Part shown: positions 14,401 to 28,200 of the stretch, in pieces | How the letters are laid out: the number at the start of each line of letters is the position of its first letter | Numbering within the stretch: position 1 is the first letter of the stretch | NCBI RefSeq assembly: GCF_019925205.1 | Contig: NC_083560.1 | Location: forward strand, 868,001-932,000 | Reading direction: 5' to 3' | Length of the DNA stretch: 64,000 nucleotides | Source: Metopolophium dirhodum | Taxonomy: Eukaryota > Arthropoda > Insecta > Hemiptera > Aphididae | Made by a program: the position numbers and the translations under genes | The notes under the pieces: model-generated | Told to the model about the DNA's origin: nothing | The model's input: only the letters and a program-made list of their open reading frames with translations | Database searches by the model: none

Positions 14401-17400
14401 TACTTATTATGAATCTTAATTAAATGCCCATTCGATTAATAATGGTTTCGAAAACATAATTTTTAGTGATCATGCCAAAAAATCGCTGTTAAATTTACCG
14501 CGCACCCCGTAATCCTGCAGTATCGTAAACATCGTATACTCAAAATCATACTGTTTTTTTAGAGCTCTAGTTCACCGCGTACCGCACTTGGGTAATACAT
14601 ATTAATATGAATCTTTATTAAATGCCCTTTCGATAAATAATGGTTTCGAAAACATAAATTTTAGTGTTCATGCCGAAAAATCGCTCATAAATACACCACG
14701 CACCTGAAATCCTGTAGTATCGTAAACATCGTATAGTCGAAATCATAATGTTTTTCTAGAGCTCAAGTCCACTGCGTGCCGCACTTGGGTAGTAAATATT
14801 TAGAATCTTTATTCAAAGCCCTTTCGATAAATAATGGTTTCGAAAACATAAATTTTAGTGTTTATGCCGAAAAATCGCTCATAAATACACCACGCACCCC
14901 GAAATCCTGTAGTATCGTAAACATCGTATAGTTTAAATCATATTGTTTTTCTAGAGCTCAAGTCCACCGCGTGCCGCACGTGGGTACTACTTATTATGAA
15001 TCTCAATTAAATGCCCATTCGATTAATGATGGTTTCGAAAACATAATTTTTAGTGATCATGCCAAAAAATCGCTGTTAAATTTACCGCGCATTCGTAATC
15101 CTGCAGTATCGTAAACATCGTATACTCAAAATCATATTGTTTTTTTAGAGCTCTAGTCCACCGCGTACCGCACTTGGGTATTACATATAAATATGAATCT
15201 TTATTAAATGCCCTTTCGATTAAAAATGGTTTCAAAACCAAAATTTTTGTGTTTATGCTGAAAAATCGCTCTTAAATACAGCGTGCACCCGAAATCCTGT
15301 AGTATTGTAAACATCGTATAGTTAAAATAATATTGTTTTTCTAGAGCTCAAGTCCACTGCGTGCCGCACTTGGGTAGTAAATATTTAGAATCTTTATTCA
15401 AAGCCCTTTCGATAAATAATGGTTTCGAAAACATAAATTTTAGTGTTCATGCCGAAAAATCGCTCATAAATACACCACGCACCCGAAATCCTGTAGTATC
15501 GTAAACATCGTATAGTTTAAATCATATTGTTTTTCTAGAGCTCAAGTCCACCGCGTGCCGCACGTGGGTAGTACTTATTATGAATCTTAATTAAATGCCC
15601 ATTCGATTAATAATGGTTTCGAAAACATAATTTTTAGTGATCATGCCAAAAAATCGCTGTTAAATTTACCGCACACCCTTATTCCTGCAGTATCGTAAAC
15701 ATCGTATACTCAAAATCATATTGTTTTTTTAGAGCTCTAGTCCACCGCGTGCCGCACTTGGGTAGTAAATATTTAGAATCTTTATTCAAAGCCCTTTCGA
15801 TAAATAATGGTTTCGAAAACATAAATTTTAGTGTTCATGCCGAAAAATCGCTCAAAAATACACCACGCACCCGAAATCCTGTAGTATCGTAAACATCGTA
15901 TAGTTTAAATCATATTGTTTTTCTAGAGCTCAAGTCTACCGCGTGCCGCACGTGGGTAGTACTTATTATGAATCTTAATTAAATGCCCATTCGATTAATA
16001 ATGGTTTCGAAAACATAATTTTTAGTGATCATGCCAAAAAATCGCTGTTAAATTTACCGCGCATTCGTAATCCTGCAGTATCGTAAACATCGTATACTCA
16101 AAATCATATTGTTTTTTTAGAGCTCTAGTCCACCGCGTGCCGCACTTGGGTAGTAAATATTTAGAATCTTTATTCAAAGCCCTTTCGATAAATAATGGTT
16201 TCGAAAACATAAATTTTAGTGTTCATGCCGAAAAATCGCTCAAAAATACACCACGCACCCGAAATCCTGTAGTATCGTAAACATCGTATAGTTTAAATCA
16301 TATTGTTTTTCTAGAGCTCAAGTCCACCGCGTGCCGCACGTGGGTAGTACTTATTATGAATCTTAATTAAATGCCCATTCGATTAATAATGGTTTCGAAA
16401 ACATAATTTTTAGTGATCATGCCAAAAAATCACTGTTAAATTTACCGCGCATTCGTAATCCTGCAGTATCGTAAACATCGTATACTCAAAATCATATTGT
16501 TTTTTTAGAGCTCAAGTCCACTGCGTGCCGCACTTGGGTAGTAAATATTTAGAATCTTTATTCAAAGCCCTTTCGATAAATAATGGTTTCGAAAACATAA
16601 ATTTTAGTGTTCATGCCGAAAAATCGCTCAAAAATACACCATGCACCCGAAATCCTGTAGTATCGTAAACATCGTATAGTTTAAATCATATTGTTTTTCT
16701 AGAGCTCAAGTCCACCGCGTGCCGCACGTGGGTAGTACTTATTATGAATCTTAATTAAATGCCCATTCGATTAATAATGGTTTCGAAAACATAATTTTTA
16801 GTGATCATGCCAAAAAATCGCTGTTAAATTTACCGCGCACCCGTAATCCTGCAGTATCGTAAACATCGTATACTCAAAATCATACTGTTTTTTTAGAGCT
16901 CTAGTCCACCGCGTACCGCACTTGGGTAATACATATTAATATGAATCTTAATTAAATGCCCATTCGATTAATAATGGTTTCGAAAACATAATTTTTAGTG
17001 TTCATGCCGAAAAATCGCTCATAAATACACCACGCACCCGAAAACCTGTAGTATCGTAGACATCGTATTGTTTAAATCATATTGTTTTTCTAGAGCTCAA
17101 GTCCACCACGTGCCGTACGTGGGTAGTACTTATTATGAATCTTAATTAAATGCCCATTCGATTAATAATGGTTTCGAAAACATAATTTTTAGTGATCATG
17201 CCAAAAAATCGCTGTTAAATTTACCGCGCACCCGTAATCCTGCAGTATCGTAAACATCGTATACTCAAAATCATACTGTTTTTTTAGAGCTCTAGTTCAC
17301 CGCGTACCGCACTTGGGTAATACATATTAATATGAATCTTTATTAAATGCCCTTTCGATAAATAATGGTTTCGAAAACATAAATTTTAGTGTTCATGCCG

Positions 17401-18300
17401 AAAAATCGCTCATAAATACACCACGCACCTGAAATCCTGTAGTATCGTAAACATCGTATAGTCGAAATCATAATGTTTTTCTAGAGCTCAAGTCCACTGC
17501 GTGCCGCACTTGGGTAGTACATATTTAGAATCTTTATTCAAAGCCCTTTCGATAAATAATGGTTTCGAAAACATAAATTTTAGTGTTTATGCCGAAAAAT
17601 CGCTCATAAATACACCACGCACCCGAAATCCTGTAGTATCGTAAACATCGTATAGTTTAAATCATATTGTTTTTCTAGAGCTCAAGTCCACCGCGTGCCG
17701 CACGTGGGTACTACTTATTATGAATCTCAATTAAATGCCCATTCGATTAATGATGGTTTCGAAAACATAATTTTTAGTGATCATGCCAAAAAATCGCTGT
17801 TAAATTTACCGCGCATTCGTAATCCTGCAGTATCGTAAACATCGTATACTCAAAATCATATTGTTTTTTTAGAGCTCTAGTCCACCGCGTACCGCACTTG
17901 GGTATTACATATAAATATGAATCTTTATTAAATGCCCTTTCGATTAAAAATGGTTTCAAAACCAAAATTTTTGTGTTTATGCTGAAAAATCGCTCTTAAA
18001 TACAGCGTGCACCCGAAATCCTGTAGTATTGTAAACATCGTATAGTTAAAATAATATTGTTTTTCTAGAGCTCAAGTCCACTGCGTGCCGCACTTGGGTA
18101 GTAAATATTTAGAATCTTTATTCAAAGCCCTTTCGATAAATAATGGTTTCGAAAACATAAATTTTAGTGTTCATGCCGAAAAATCGCTCATAAATACACC
18201 ACGCACCCGAAATCCTGTAGTATCGTAAACATCGTATAGTTTAAATCATATTGTTTTTCTAGAGCTCAAGTCCACCGCGTGCCGCACGTGGGTAGTACTT
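11441..18300. repeat. 9- and 14-monomer higher-order repeats
   Basis: A 1,752-bp unit (9 monomers) repeats from 11,441 to 13,193. The rare TTCTCTAGAG, AAATCACTGT and GTAGACATCGTATTG variants all recur at +1,752. A related block recurs once more at +2,724 to +2,726 (14 monomers), for example the GTAGACATCG variant at about 12,578, 14,330 and 17,056. Two single-C insertions (about 14,504 and 14,897) explain the 2-bp difference between offsets. Confidence 0.8.
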
Positions 18301-21300
18301 ATTATGAATCTTAATTAAATGCCCATTCGATTAATAATGGTTTCGAAAACATAATTTTTAGTGATCATGCCAAAAAATCGCTGTTAAATTTACCGCACAC
18401 CCTTATTCCTGCAGTATCGTAAACATCGTATACTCAAAATCATATTGTTTTTTTAGAGCTCTAGTCCACCGCGTGCCGCACTTGGGTAGTAAATATTTAG
18501 AATCTTTATTCAAAGCCCTTTCGATAAATAATGGTTTCGAAAACATAAATTTTAGTGTTCATGCCGAAAAATCGCTCAAAAATACACCACGCACCCGAAA
18601 TCCTGTAGTATCGTAAACATCGTATAGTTTAAATCATATTGTTTTTCTAGAGCTCAAGTCCACCGCGTGCCGCACGTGGGTAGTACTTATTATGAATCTT
18701 AATTAAATGCCCATTCGATTAATAATGGTTTCGAAAACATAATTTTTAGTGATCATGCCAAAAAATCGCTGTTAAATTTACCGCGCATTCGTAATCCTGC
18801 AGTATCGTAAACATCGTATACTCAAAATCATATTGTTTTTTTAGAGCTCTAGTCCACCGCGTACCGCACTTGGGTATTACATATTAATATGAATCTTTAT
18901 TAAATGCCCTTTCGATTAAAAATGGTTTCAAAACCAAAATTTTTAGTGTTTATGCTGAAAAATCGCTCTTAAATACAGCGTGCACCCGAAATCCTGTAGT
19001 ATTGTAAACATCGTATAGTTAAAATAATATTGTTTTTCTAGAGCTCAAGTCCACTGCGTGCCGCACTTGGGTAGTAAATATTTAGAATCTTTATTCAAAG
19101 CCCTTTCGATAAATAATGGTTTCGAAAACATAAATTTTAGTGTTCATGCCGAAAAATCGCTCATAAATACACCACGCACCCGAAATCCTGTAGTATCGTA
19201 AACATCGTATAGTTTAAATCATATTGTTTCTCTAGAGCTCAAGTCCACCGCGTGCCGCACGTGGGTACTACTTATTATGAATCTCAATTAAATGCCCATT
19301 CGATTAATAATGGTTTCGAAAACATAATTTTTAGTGATCATGCCAAAAAATCGCTGTTAAATTTACCGCGCATTCGTAATCCTGCAGTATCGTAAACATC
19401 GTATACTCAAAATCATATTGTTTTTTTAGAGCTCTAGTCCACCGCGTACCGCACTTGGGTATTACATATTAATATGAATCTTTATTAAATGCCCTTTCGA
19501 TTAAAAATGGTTTCAAAACCAAAATTTTTAGTGTTTATGCTGAAAAATCGCTCTTAAATACAGCGTGCACCCAAAATCCTGTAGTATTGTAAACATCGTA
19601 TAGTTAATATAATATTGTTTTTCTAGAGCTCAAGTCTACCGCGTGCTGCACTTGGGTAGTATATATTTTCAATCTTTATTAAATGCCCTTTCGATTAATA
19701 ATGGTTTCAAAAACATAATAATTAGTGTTCATGCCGAAAAATCGTTCTTAAATATACTCCGCACCCGAAATCCTGTAGTATTGTAAACATCGTATAGTTA
19801 AAATAATATTGTTTTTTCTAGAGCTCAAGTCCACTGCGTGCCGCACTTGGGTAGTAAATATTTAGAATCTTTATTCAAAGCCCTTTCGATAAATAATGGT
19901 TTCGAAAACATAAATTTTAGTGTTCATGCCGAAAAATCGCTCATAAATACACCACGCACCCGAAATCCTGTAGTATCGTAAACATCGTATAGTTTAAATC
20001 ATATTGTTTTTCTAGAGCTCAAGTCCACCGCGTGCCGCACGTGGGTAGTACTTATTATGAATCTTAATTAAATGCCCATTCGATTAATAATGGTTTCGAA
20101 AACATAATTTTTAGTGATCATGCCAAAAAATCGCTGTTAAATTTACCGCACACCCTTATTCCTGCAGTATCGTAAACATCGTATACTCAAAATCATATTG
20201 TTTTTTTAGAGCTCTAGTCCACCGCGTGCCGCACTTGGGTAGTAAATATTTAGAATCTTTATTCAAAGCCCTTTCGATAAATAATGGTTTCGAAAACATA
20301 AATTTTAGTGTTCATGCCGAAAAATCGCTCAAAAATGCACCACGCACCCGAAATCCTGTAGTATCGTAAATATCGTATAGTTTAAATCATATTGTTTTTC
20401 TAGAGCTCAAGTCCACCGCGTGCCGCACGTGGGTAGTACTTATTATGAATCTTAATTAAATGCCCATTCGATTAATAATGGTTTCGAAAACATAATTTTT
20501 AGTGATCATGCCAAAAAATCACTGTTAAATTTACCGCGCATTCGTAATCCTGCAGTATCGTAAACATCGTATACTCAAAATCATATTGTTTTTTTAGAGC
20601 TCTAGTCCACCGCGTACCGCACTTGGGTATTACATATTAATATGAATCTTTATTAAATGCCCTTTCGATTAAAAATGGTTTCAAAACCAAAATTTTTAGT
20701 GTTTATGCTGAAAAATCGCTCTTAAATACAGCGTGCACCCGAAATCCTGTAGTATTGTAAACATCGTATAGTTAAAATAATATTGTTTTTCTAGAGCTCA
20801 AGTCTACCACGTGCTGCACTTGGGTAGTATATATTTTCAATCTTTATTAAATGCCCTTTCGATTAATAATGGTTTCAAAAACATAATAATTAGTGTTCAT
20901 GCCGAAAAATCGTTCTTAAATATACTCCGCACCCGAAATCCTGTAGTATTGTAAACATCCTATAGTCGAAATCATAATGTTTTTCTAGAGCTCAAGTCCA
21001 CTGCGTGCCGCACTTGGGTAGTAAATATTTAGAATCTTTATTCAAAGCCCTTTCGATAAATAATGGTTTCGAAAACATAAATTTTAGTGTTCATGCCGAA
21101 AAATCGCTCATAAATACACCACGCACCTGAAATCCTGTAGTATCGTAAACATCGTATAGTCGAAATCATAATGTTTTTCTAGAGCTCAAGTCCACTGCGT
21201 GCCGCACTTGGGTAGTAAATATTTAGAATCTTTATTCAATGCCCTTTCGATAAATAATGGTTTCGAAAACATAAATTTTAGTGTTTATGCCGAAAAATCG

Positions 21301-24300
21301 CTCATAAATACACCACGCACCCGAAATCCTGTAGTATCGTAAACATCGTATAGTTTAAATCATATTGTTTTTCTAGAGCTCAAGTCCACCGCGTGCCGCA
21401 CGTGGGTAGTACTTATTATGAATCTTAATTAAATGCCCATTCGATTAATAATGGTTTCGAAAACATAATTTTTAGTGATCATGCCAAAAAATCGCAGTTA
21501 AATTTACCGCGCATTCGTAATCCTGCAGTATCGTAAACATCGTATACTCAAAATCATATTGTTTTTTTAGAGCTCTAGTCCACCGCGTACCGCACTTGGG
21601 TATTACATATTAATATGAATCTTTATTAAATGCCCTTTCGATTAAAAATGGTTTCAAAACCAAAATTTTTAGTGTTTATGCTGAAAAATCGCTCTTAAAT
21701 ACAGCGTGCACCCGAAATCCTGTAGTATTGTAAACATCGTATAGTTAAAATAATATTGTTTTTCTAGAGCTCAAGTCCACTGCGTGCCGCACTTGGGTAG
21801 TAAATATTTAGAATCTTTATTCAAAGCCCTTTCGATAAATAATGGTTTCGAAAACATAAATTTTAGTGTTCATGCCGAAAAATCGCTCATAAATACACCA
21901 CGCACCCGAAATCCTGTAGTATCGTAAACATCGTATAGTTTAAATCATATTGTTTCTCTAGAGCTCAAGTCCACCGCGTGCCGCACGTGGGTACTACTTA
22001 TTATGAATCTCAATTAAATGCCCATTCGATTAATAATGGTTTCGAAAACATAATTTTTAGTGATCATGCCAAAAAATCGCTGTTAAATTTACCGCGCATT
22101 CGTAATCCTGCAGTATCGTAAACATCGTATACTCAAAATCATATTGTTTTTTTAGAGCTCTAGTCCACCGCGTACCGCACTTGGGTATTACATATTAATA
22201 TGAATCTTTATTAAATGCCCTTTCGATTAATAATGGTTTCGAAAACATAATTTTTAGTGTTCATCGCCGAAAAAATCGCTCATAAATACACCACGCACCC
22301 GAAAACCTGTAGTATCGTAGACATCGTATTGTTTAAATCATATTGTTTTTCTAGAGCTCAAGTCCACCACGTGCCGTACGTGGGTAGTACTTATTATGAA
22401 TCTTAATTAAATGCCCATTCGATTAATAATGGTTTCGAAAACATAATTTTTAGTGATCATGCCAAAAAATCGCTGTTAAATTTACCGCGCACCCCGTAAT
22501 CCTGCAGTATCGTAAACATCGTATACTCAAAATCATACTGTTTTTTTAGAGCTCTAGTTCACCGCGTGCCGCACTTGGGTAGTAAATATTTAGAATCTTT
22601 ATTCAAAGCCCTTTCGATAAATAATGGTTTCGAAAACATAAATTTTAGTGTTTATGCCGAAAAATCGCTCATAAATACACCACGCACCCGAAATCCTGTA
22701 GTATCGTAAACATCGTATAGTTTAAATCATATTGTTTTTCTAGAGCTCAAGTCCACCGCGTGCCGCACGTGGGTACTACTTATTATGAATCTCAATTAAA
22801 TGCCCATTCGAGTAATGATGGTTTCGAAAACATAATTTTTAGTGATCATGCCAAAAAATCGCTGTTAAATTTACCGCGCATTCGTAATCCTGCAGTATCG
22901 TAAACATCGTATACTCAAAATCATATTGTTTTTTTAGAGCTCTAGTCCACCGCGTACCGCACTTGGGTATTACATATAAATATGAATCTTTATTAAATGC
23001 CCTTTCGATTAAAAATGGTTTCAAAACCAAAATTTTTAGTGTTTATGCTGAAAAATCGCTCTTAAATACAGCGTGCACCCGAAATCCTGTAGTATTGTAA
23101 ACATCGTATAGTTAAAATAATATTGTTTTTCTAGAGCTCAAGTCCACTGCGTGCCGCACTTGGGTAGTAAATATTTAGAATCTTTATTCAAAGCCCTTTC
23201 GATAAATAATGGTTTCGAAAACATAAATTTTAGTGTTCATGCCGAAAAATCGCTCATAAATACACCACGCACCCGAAATCCTGTAGTATCGTAAACATCG
23301 TATAGTTTAAATCATATTGTTTCTCTAGAGCTCAAGTCCACCGCGTGCCGCACGTGGGTACTACTTATTATGAATCTCAATTAAATGCCCATTCGATTAA
23401 TAATGGTTTCGAAAACATAATTTTTAGTGATCATGCCAAAAAATCGCTGTTAAATTTACCGCACACCCTTATTCCTGCAGTATCGTAAACATCGTATACT
23501 CAAAATCATATTGTTTTTTTAGAGCTCTAGTCCACCGCGTGCCGCACTTGGGTAGTAAATATTTAGAATCTTTATTCAAAGCCCTTTCGATAAATAATGG
23601 TTTCGAAAACATAAATTTTAGTGTTCATGCCGAAAAATCGCTCAAAAATACACCACGCACCCGAAATCCTGTAGTATCGTAAACATCGTATAGTTTAAAT
23701 CATATTGTTTTTCTAGAGCTCAAGTCCACCGCGTGCCGCACGTGGGTAGTACTTATTATGAATCTTAATTAAATGCCCATTCGATTAATAATGGTTTCGA
23801 AAACATAATTTTTAGTGATCATGCCAAAAAATCGCTGTTAAATTTACCGCGCATTCGTAATCCTGCAGTATCGTAAACATCGTATACTCAAAATCATATT
23901 GTTTTTTTAGAGCTCTAGTCCACCGCGTACCGCACTTGGGTATTACATATTAATATGAATCTTTATTAAATGCCCTTTCGATTAAAAATGGTTTCAAAAC
24001 CAAAATTTTTAGTGTTTATGCTGAAAAATCGCTCTTAAATACAGCGTGCACCCGAAATCCTGTAGTATTGTAAACATCGTATAGTTAAAATAATATTGTT
24101 TTTCTAGAGCTCAAGTCCACTGCGTGCCGCACTTGGGTAGTAAATATTTAGAATCTTTATTCAAAGCCCTTTCGATAAATAATGGTTTCGAAAACATAAA
24201 TTTTAGTGTTCATGCCGAAAAATCGCTCATAAATACACCACGCACCCGAAATCCTGTAGTATCGTAAACATCGTATAGTTTAAATCATATTGTTTCTCTA

Positions 24301-25268
24301 GAGCTCAAGTCCACCGCGTGCCGCACGTGGGTACTACTTATTATGAATCTCAATTAAATGCCCATTCGATTAATAATGGTTTCGAAAACATAATTTTTAG
24401 TGATCATGCCAAAAAATCGCTGTTAAATTTACCGCGCATTCGTAATCCTGCAGTATCGTAAACATCGTATACTCAAAATCATATTGTTTTTTTAGAGCTC
24501 TAGTCCACCGCGTGCCGCACTTGGGTAGTAAATATTTAGAATCTTTATTCAAAGCCCTTTCGATAAATAATGGTTTCGAAAACATAAATTTTAGTGTTCA
24601 TGCCGAAAAATCGCTCAAAAATACACCACGCACCCGAAATCCTGTAGTATCGTAAACATCGTATAGTTTAAATCATATTGTTTTTCTAGAGCTCAAGTCC
24701 ACCGCGTGCCGCACGTGGGTAGTACTTATTATGAATCTTAATTAAATGCCCATTCGATTAATAATGGTTTCGAAAACATAATTTTTAGTGATCATGCCAA
24801 AAAATCACTGTTAAATTTACCGCGCATTCGTAATCCTGCAGTATCGTAAACATCGTATACTCAAAATCATATTGTTTTTTTAGAGCTCTAGTCCACCGCG
24901 TACCGCACTTGGGTATTACATATTAATATGAATCTTTATTAAATGCCCTTTCGATTAAAAATGGTTTCAAAACCAAAATTTTTAGTGTTTATGCTGAAAA
25001 ATCGCTCTTAAATACAGCGTGCACCCGAAATCCTGTAGTATTGTAAACATCGTATAGTTAAAATAATATTGTTTTTCTAGAGCTCAAGTCCACTGCGTGC
25101 CGCACTTGGGTAGTAAATATTTAGAATCTTTATTCAAAGCCCTTTCGATAAATAATGGTTTCGAAAACATAAATTTTAGTGTTCATGCCGAAAAATCGCT
25201 CATAAATACACCACGCACCCGAAATCCTGTAGTATCGTAAAAAACATCGTATAGTTTAAATCATATTG

Positions 25269-28200
25269 TTTCTCTAGAGCTCAAGTCCACCGCGTGCCGC
25301 ACGTGGGTACTACTTATTATGAATCTCAATTAAATGCCCATTCGATTAATAATGGTTTCGAAAACATAATTTTTAGTGATCATGCCAAAAAATCGCTGTT
25401 AAATTTACCGCGCATTCGTAATCCTGCAGTATCGTAAACATCGTATACTCAAAATCATATTGTTTTTTTAGAGCTCTAGTCCACCGCGTACCGCACTTGG
25501 GTATTACATATTAATATGAATCTTTATTAAATGCCCTTTCGATTAAAAATGGTTTCAAAACCAAAATTTTTAGTGTTTATGCTGAAAAATCGCTCTTAAA
25601 TACAGCGTGCACCCAAAATCCTGTAGTATTGTAAACATCGTATAGTTAAAATAATATTGTTTTTCTAGAGCTCAAGTCTACCGCGTGCTGCACTTGGGTA
25701 GTATATATTTTCAATCTTTATTAAATGCCCTTTCGATTAATAATGGTTTCAAAAACATAATAATTAGTGTTCATGCCGAAAAATCGTTCTTAAATATACT
25801 CCGCACCCGAAATCCTGTAGTATTGTAAACATCGTATAGTCGAAATCATAATGTTTTTCTAGAGCTCAAGTCCACTGCGTGCCGCACTTGGGTAGTAAAT
25901 ATTTAGAATCTTTATTCAAAGCCCTTTCGATAAATAATGGTTTCGAAAACATAAATTTTAGTGTTCATGCCGAAAAATCGCTCATAAATACATTACGCAC
26001 CTGAAATCCTGTAGTATCGTAAACATCGTATAGTCGAAATCATAATGTTTTTCTAGAGCTCAAGTCCACTGCGTGCCGCACTTGGGTAGTAAATATTTAG
26101 AATCTTTATTCAAAGCCCTTTCGAAAAAATACTGGTTTCGAAAACATAAATTTTAGTGTTTATGCCGAAAAATCGCTCATAAATACACCACGCACCCGAA
26201 ATCCTGTAGTATCGTAAACATCGTATAGTCGAAATCATAATGTTTTTCTAGAGCTCAAGTCCACCGCGTGCCGCACGTGGGTACTACTTATTATGAATCT
26301 CAATTAAATGCCCATTCGATTAATAATGGTTTCGAAAACATAATTTTTAGTGATCATGCCAAAAAATCGCTGTTAAATTTACCGCGCATTCGTAATCCTG
26401 CAGTATCGTAAACATCGTATACTCAAAATCATATTGTTTTTTTAGAGCTCTAGTCCACCGCGTACCGCACTTGGGTATTACATATTAATATGAATCTTTA
26501 TTAAATGCCCTTTCGATTAAAAATGGTTTCAAAACCAAAATTTTTAGTGTTTATGCTGAAAAATCGCTCTTAAATACAGCGTGCACCCAAAATCCTGTAG
26601 TATTGTAAACATCGTATAGTTAAAATAATATTGTTTTTCTAGAGCTCAAGTCTACCACGTGCTGCACTTGGGTAGTATATATTTTCAATCTTTATTAAAT
26701 GCCCTTTCGATTAATAATGGTTTCAAAAACATAATAATTAGTGTTCATGCCGAAAAATCGTTCTTAAATATACTCCGCACCCGAAATCCTGTAGTATTGT
26801 AAACATCGTATAGTCGAAATCATAATGTTTTTCTAGAGCTCAAGTCCACTGCGTGCCGCACTTGGGTAGTAAATATTTAGAATCTTTATTCAAAGCCCTT
26901 TCGATAAATAATGGTTTCGAAAACATAAATTTTAGTGTTCATGCCGAAAAATCGCTCATAAATACACCACGCACCTGAAATCCTGTAGTATCGTAAACAT
27001 CGTATAGTCGAAATCATAATGTTTTTCTAGAGCTCAAGTCCACTGCGTGCCGCACTTGGGTAGTAAATATTTAGAATCTTTATTCAATGCCCTTTCGATA
27101 AATAATGGTTTCGAAAACATAAATTTTAGTGTTTATGCCGAAAAATCGCTCATAAATACACCACGCACCCGAAATCCTGTAGTATCGTAAACATCGTATA
27201 GTTTAAATCATATTGTTTTTCTAGAGCTCAAGTCCACCACGTGCCGCACGTGGGTAGTACTTATTATGAATCTTAATTAAATGCCCATTCGATTAATAAT
27301 GGTTTCGAAAACATAATTTTTAGTGATCATGCCAAAAAATCGCTGTTAAATTTACCGCACACCCTTATTCCTGCAGTATCGTAAACATCGTATACTCAAA
27401 ATCATATTGTTTTTTTAGAGCTCTAGTCCACCGCGTGCCGCACTTGGGTAGTAAATATTTAGAATCTTTATTCAAAGCCCTTTCGATAAATAATGGTTTC
27501 GAAAACATAAATTTTAGTGTTCATGCCGAAAAATCGCTCAAAAATACACCACGCACCCGAAATCCTGTAGTATCGTAAACATCGTATAGTTTAAATCATA
27601 TTGTTTTTCTAGAGCTCAAGTCCACCGCGTGCCGCACGTGGGTAGTACTTATTATGAATCTTAATTAAATGCCCATTCGATTAATAATGGTTTCGAAAAC
27701 ATAATTTTTAGTGATCATGCCAAAAAATCGCTGTTAAATTTACCGCGCATTCGTAATCCTGCAGTATCGTAAACATCGTATACTCAAAATCATATTGTTT
27801 TTTTAGAGCTCTAGTCCACCGCGTACCGCACTTGGGTATTACATATTAATATGAATCTTTATTAAATGCCCTTTCAATTAAAAATGGTTTCAAAACCAAA
27901 ATTTTTAGTGTTTATGCTGAAAAATCGCTCTTAAATACAGCGTGCACCCGAAATCCTGTAGTATTGTAAACATCGTATAGTTAAAATAATATTGTTTTTC
28001 TAGAGCTCAAGTCCACTGCGTGCCGCACTTGGGTAGTAAATATTTAGAATCTTTATTCAAAGCCCTTTCGATAAATAATGGTTTCGAAAACATAAATTTT
28101 AGTGTTCATGCCGAAAAATCGCTCATAAATACACCACGCACCCGAAATCCTGTAGTATCGTAAACATCGTATAGTTTAAATCATATTGTTTTTCTAGAGC

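Noticed and set aside
3171..24585. Repeated 62-63-codon open frames on the minus strand of the satellite (starts MFSKPLFIER or MVLKPFLIER)
   Set aside because: They follow the satellite monomer, occur only where two neighbouring monomers happen to stay in frame, have no promoter or domain, and vary with monomer variants. Chance frames in a tandem repeat, not genes.
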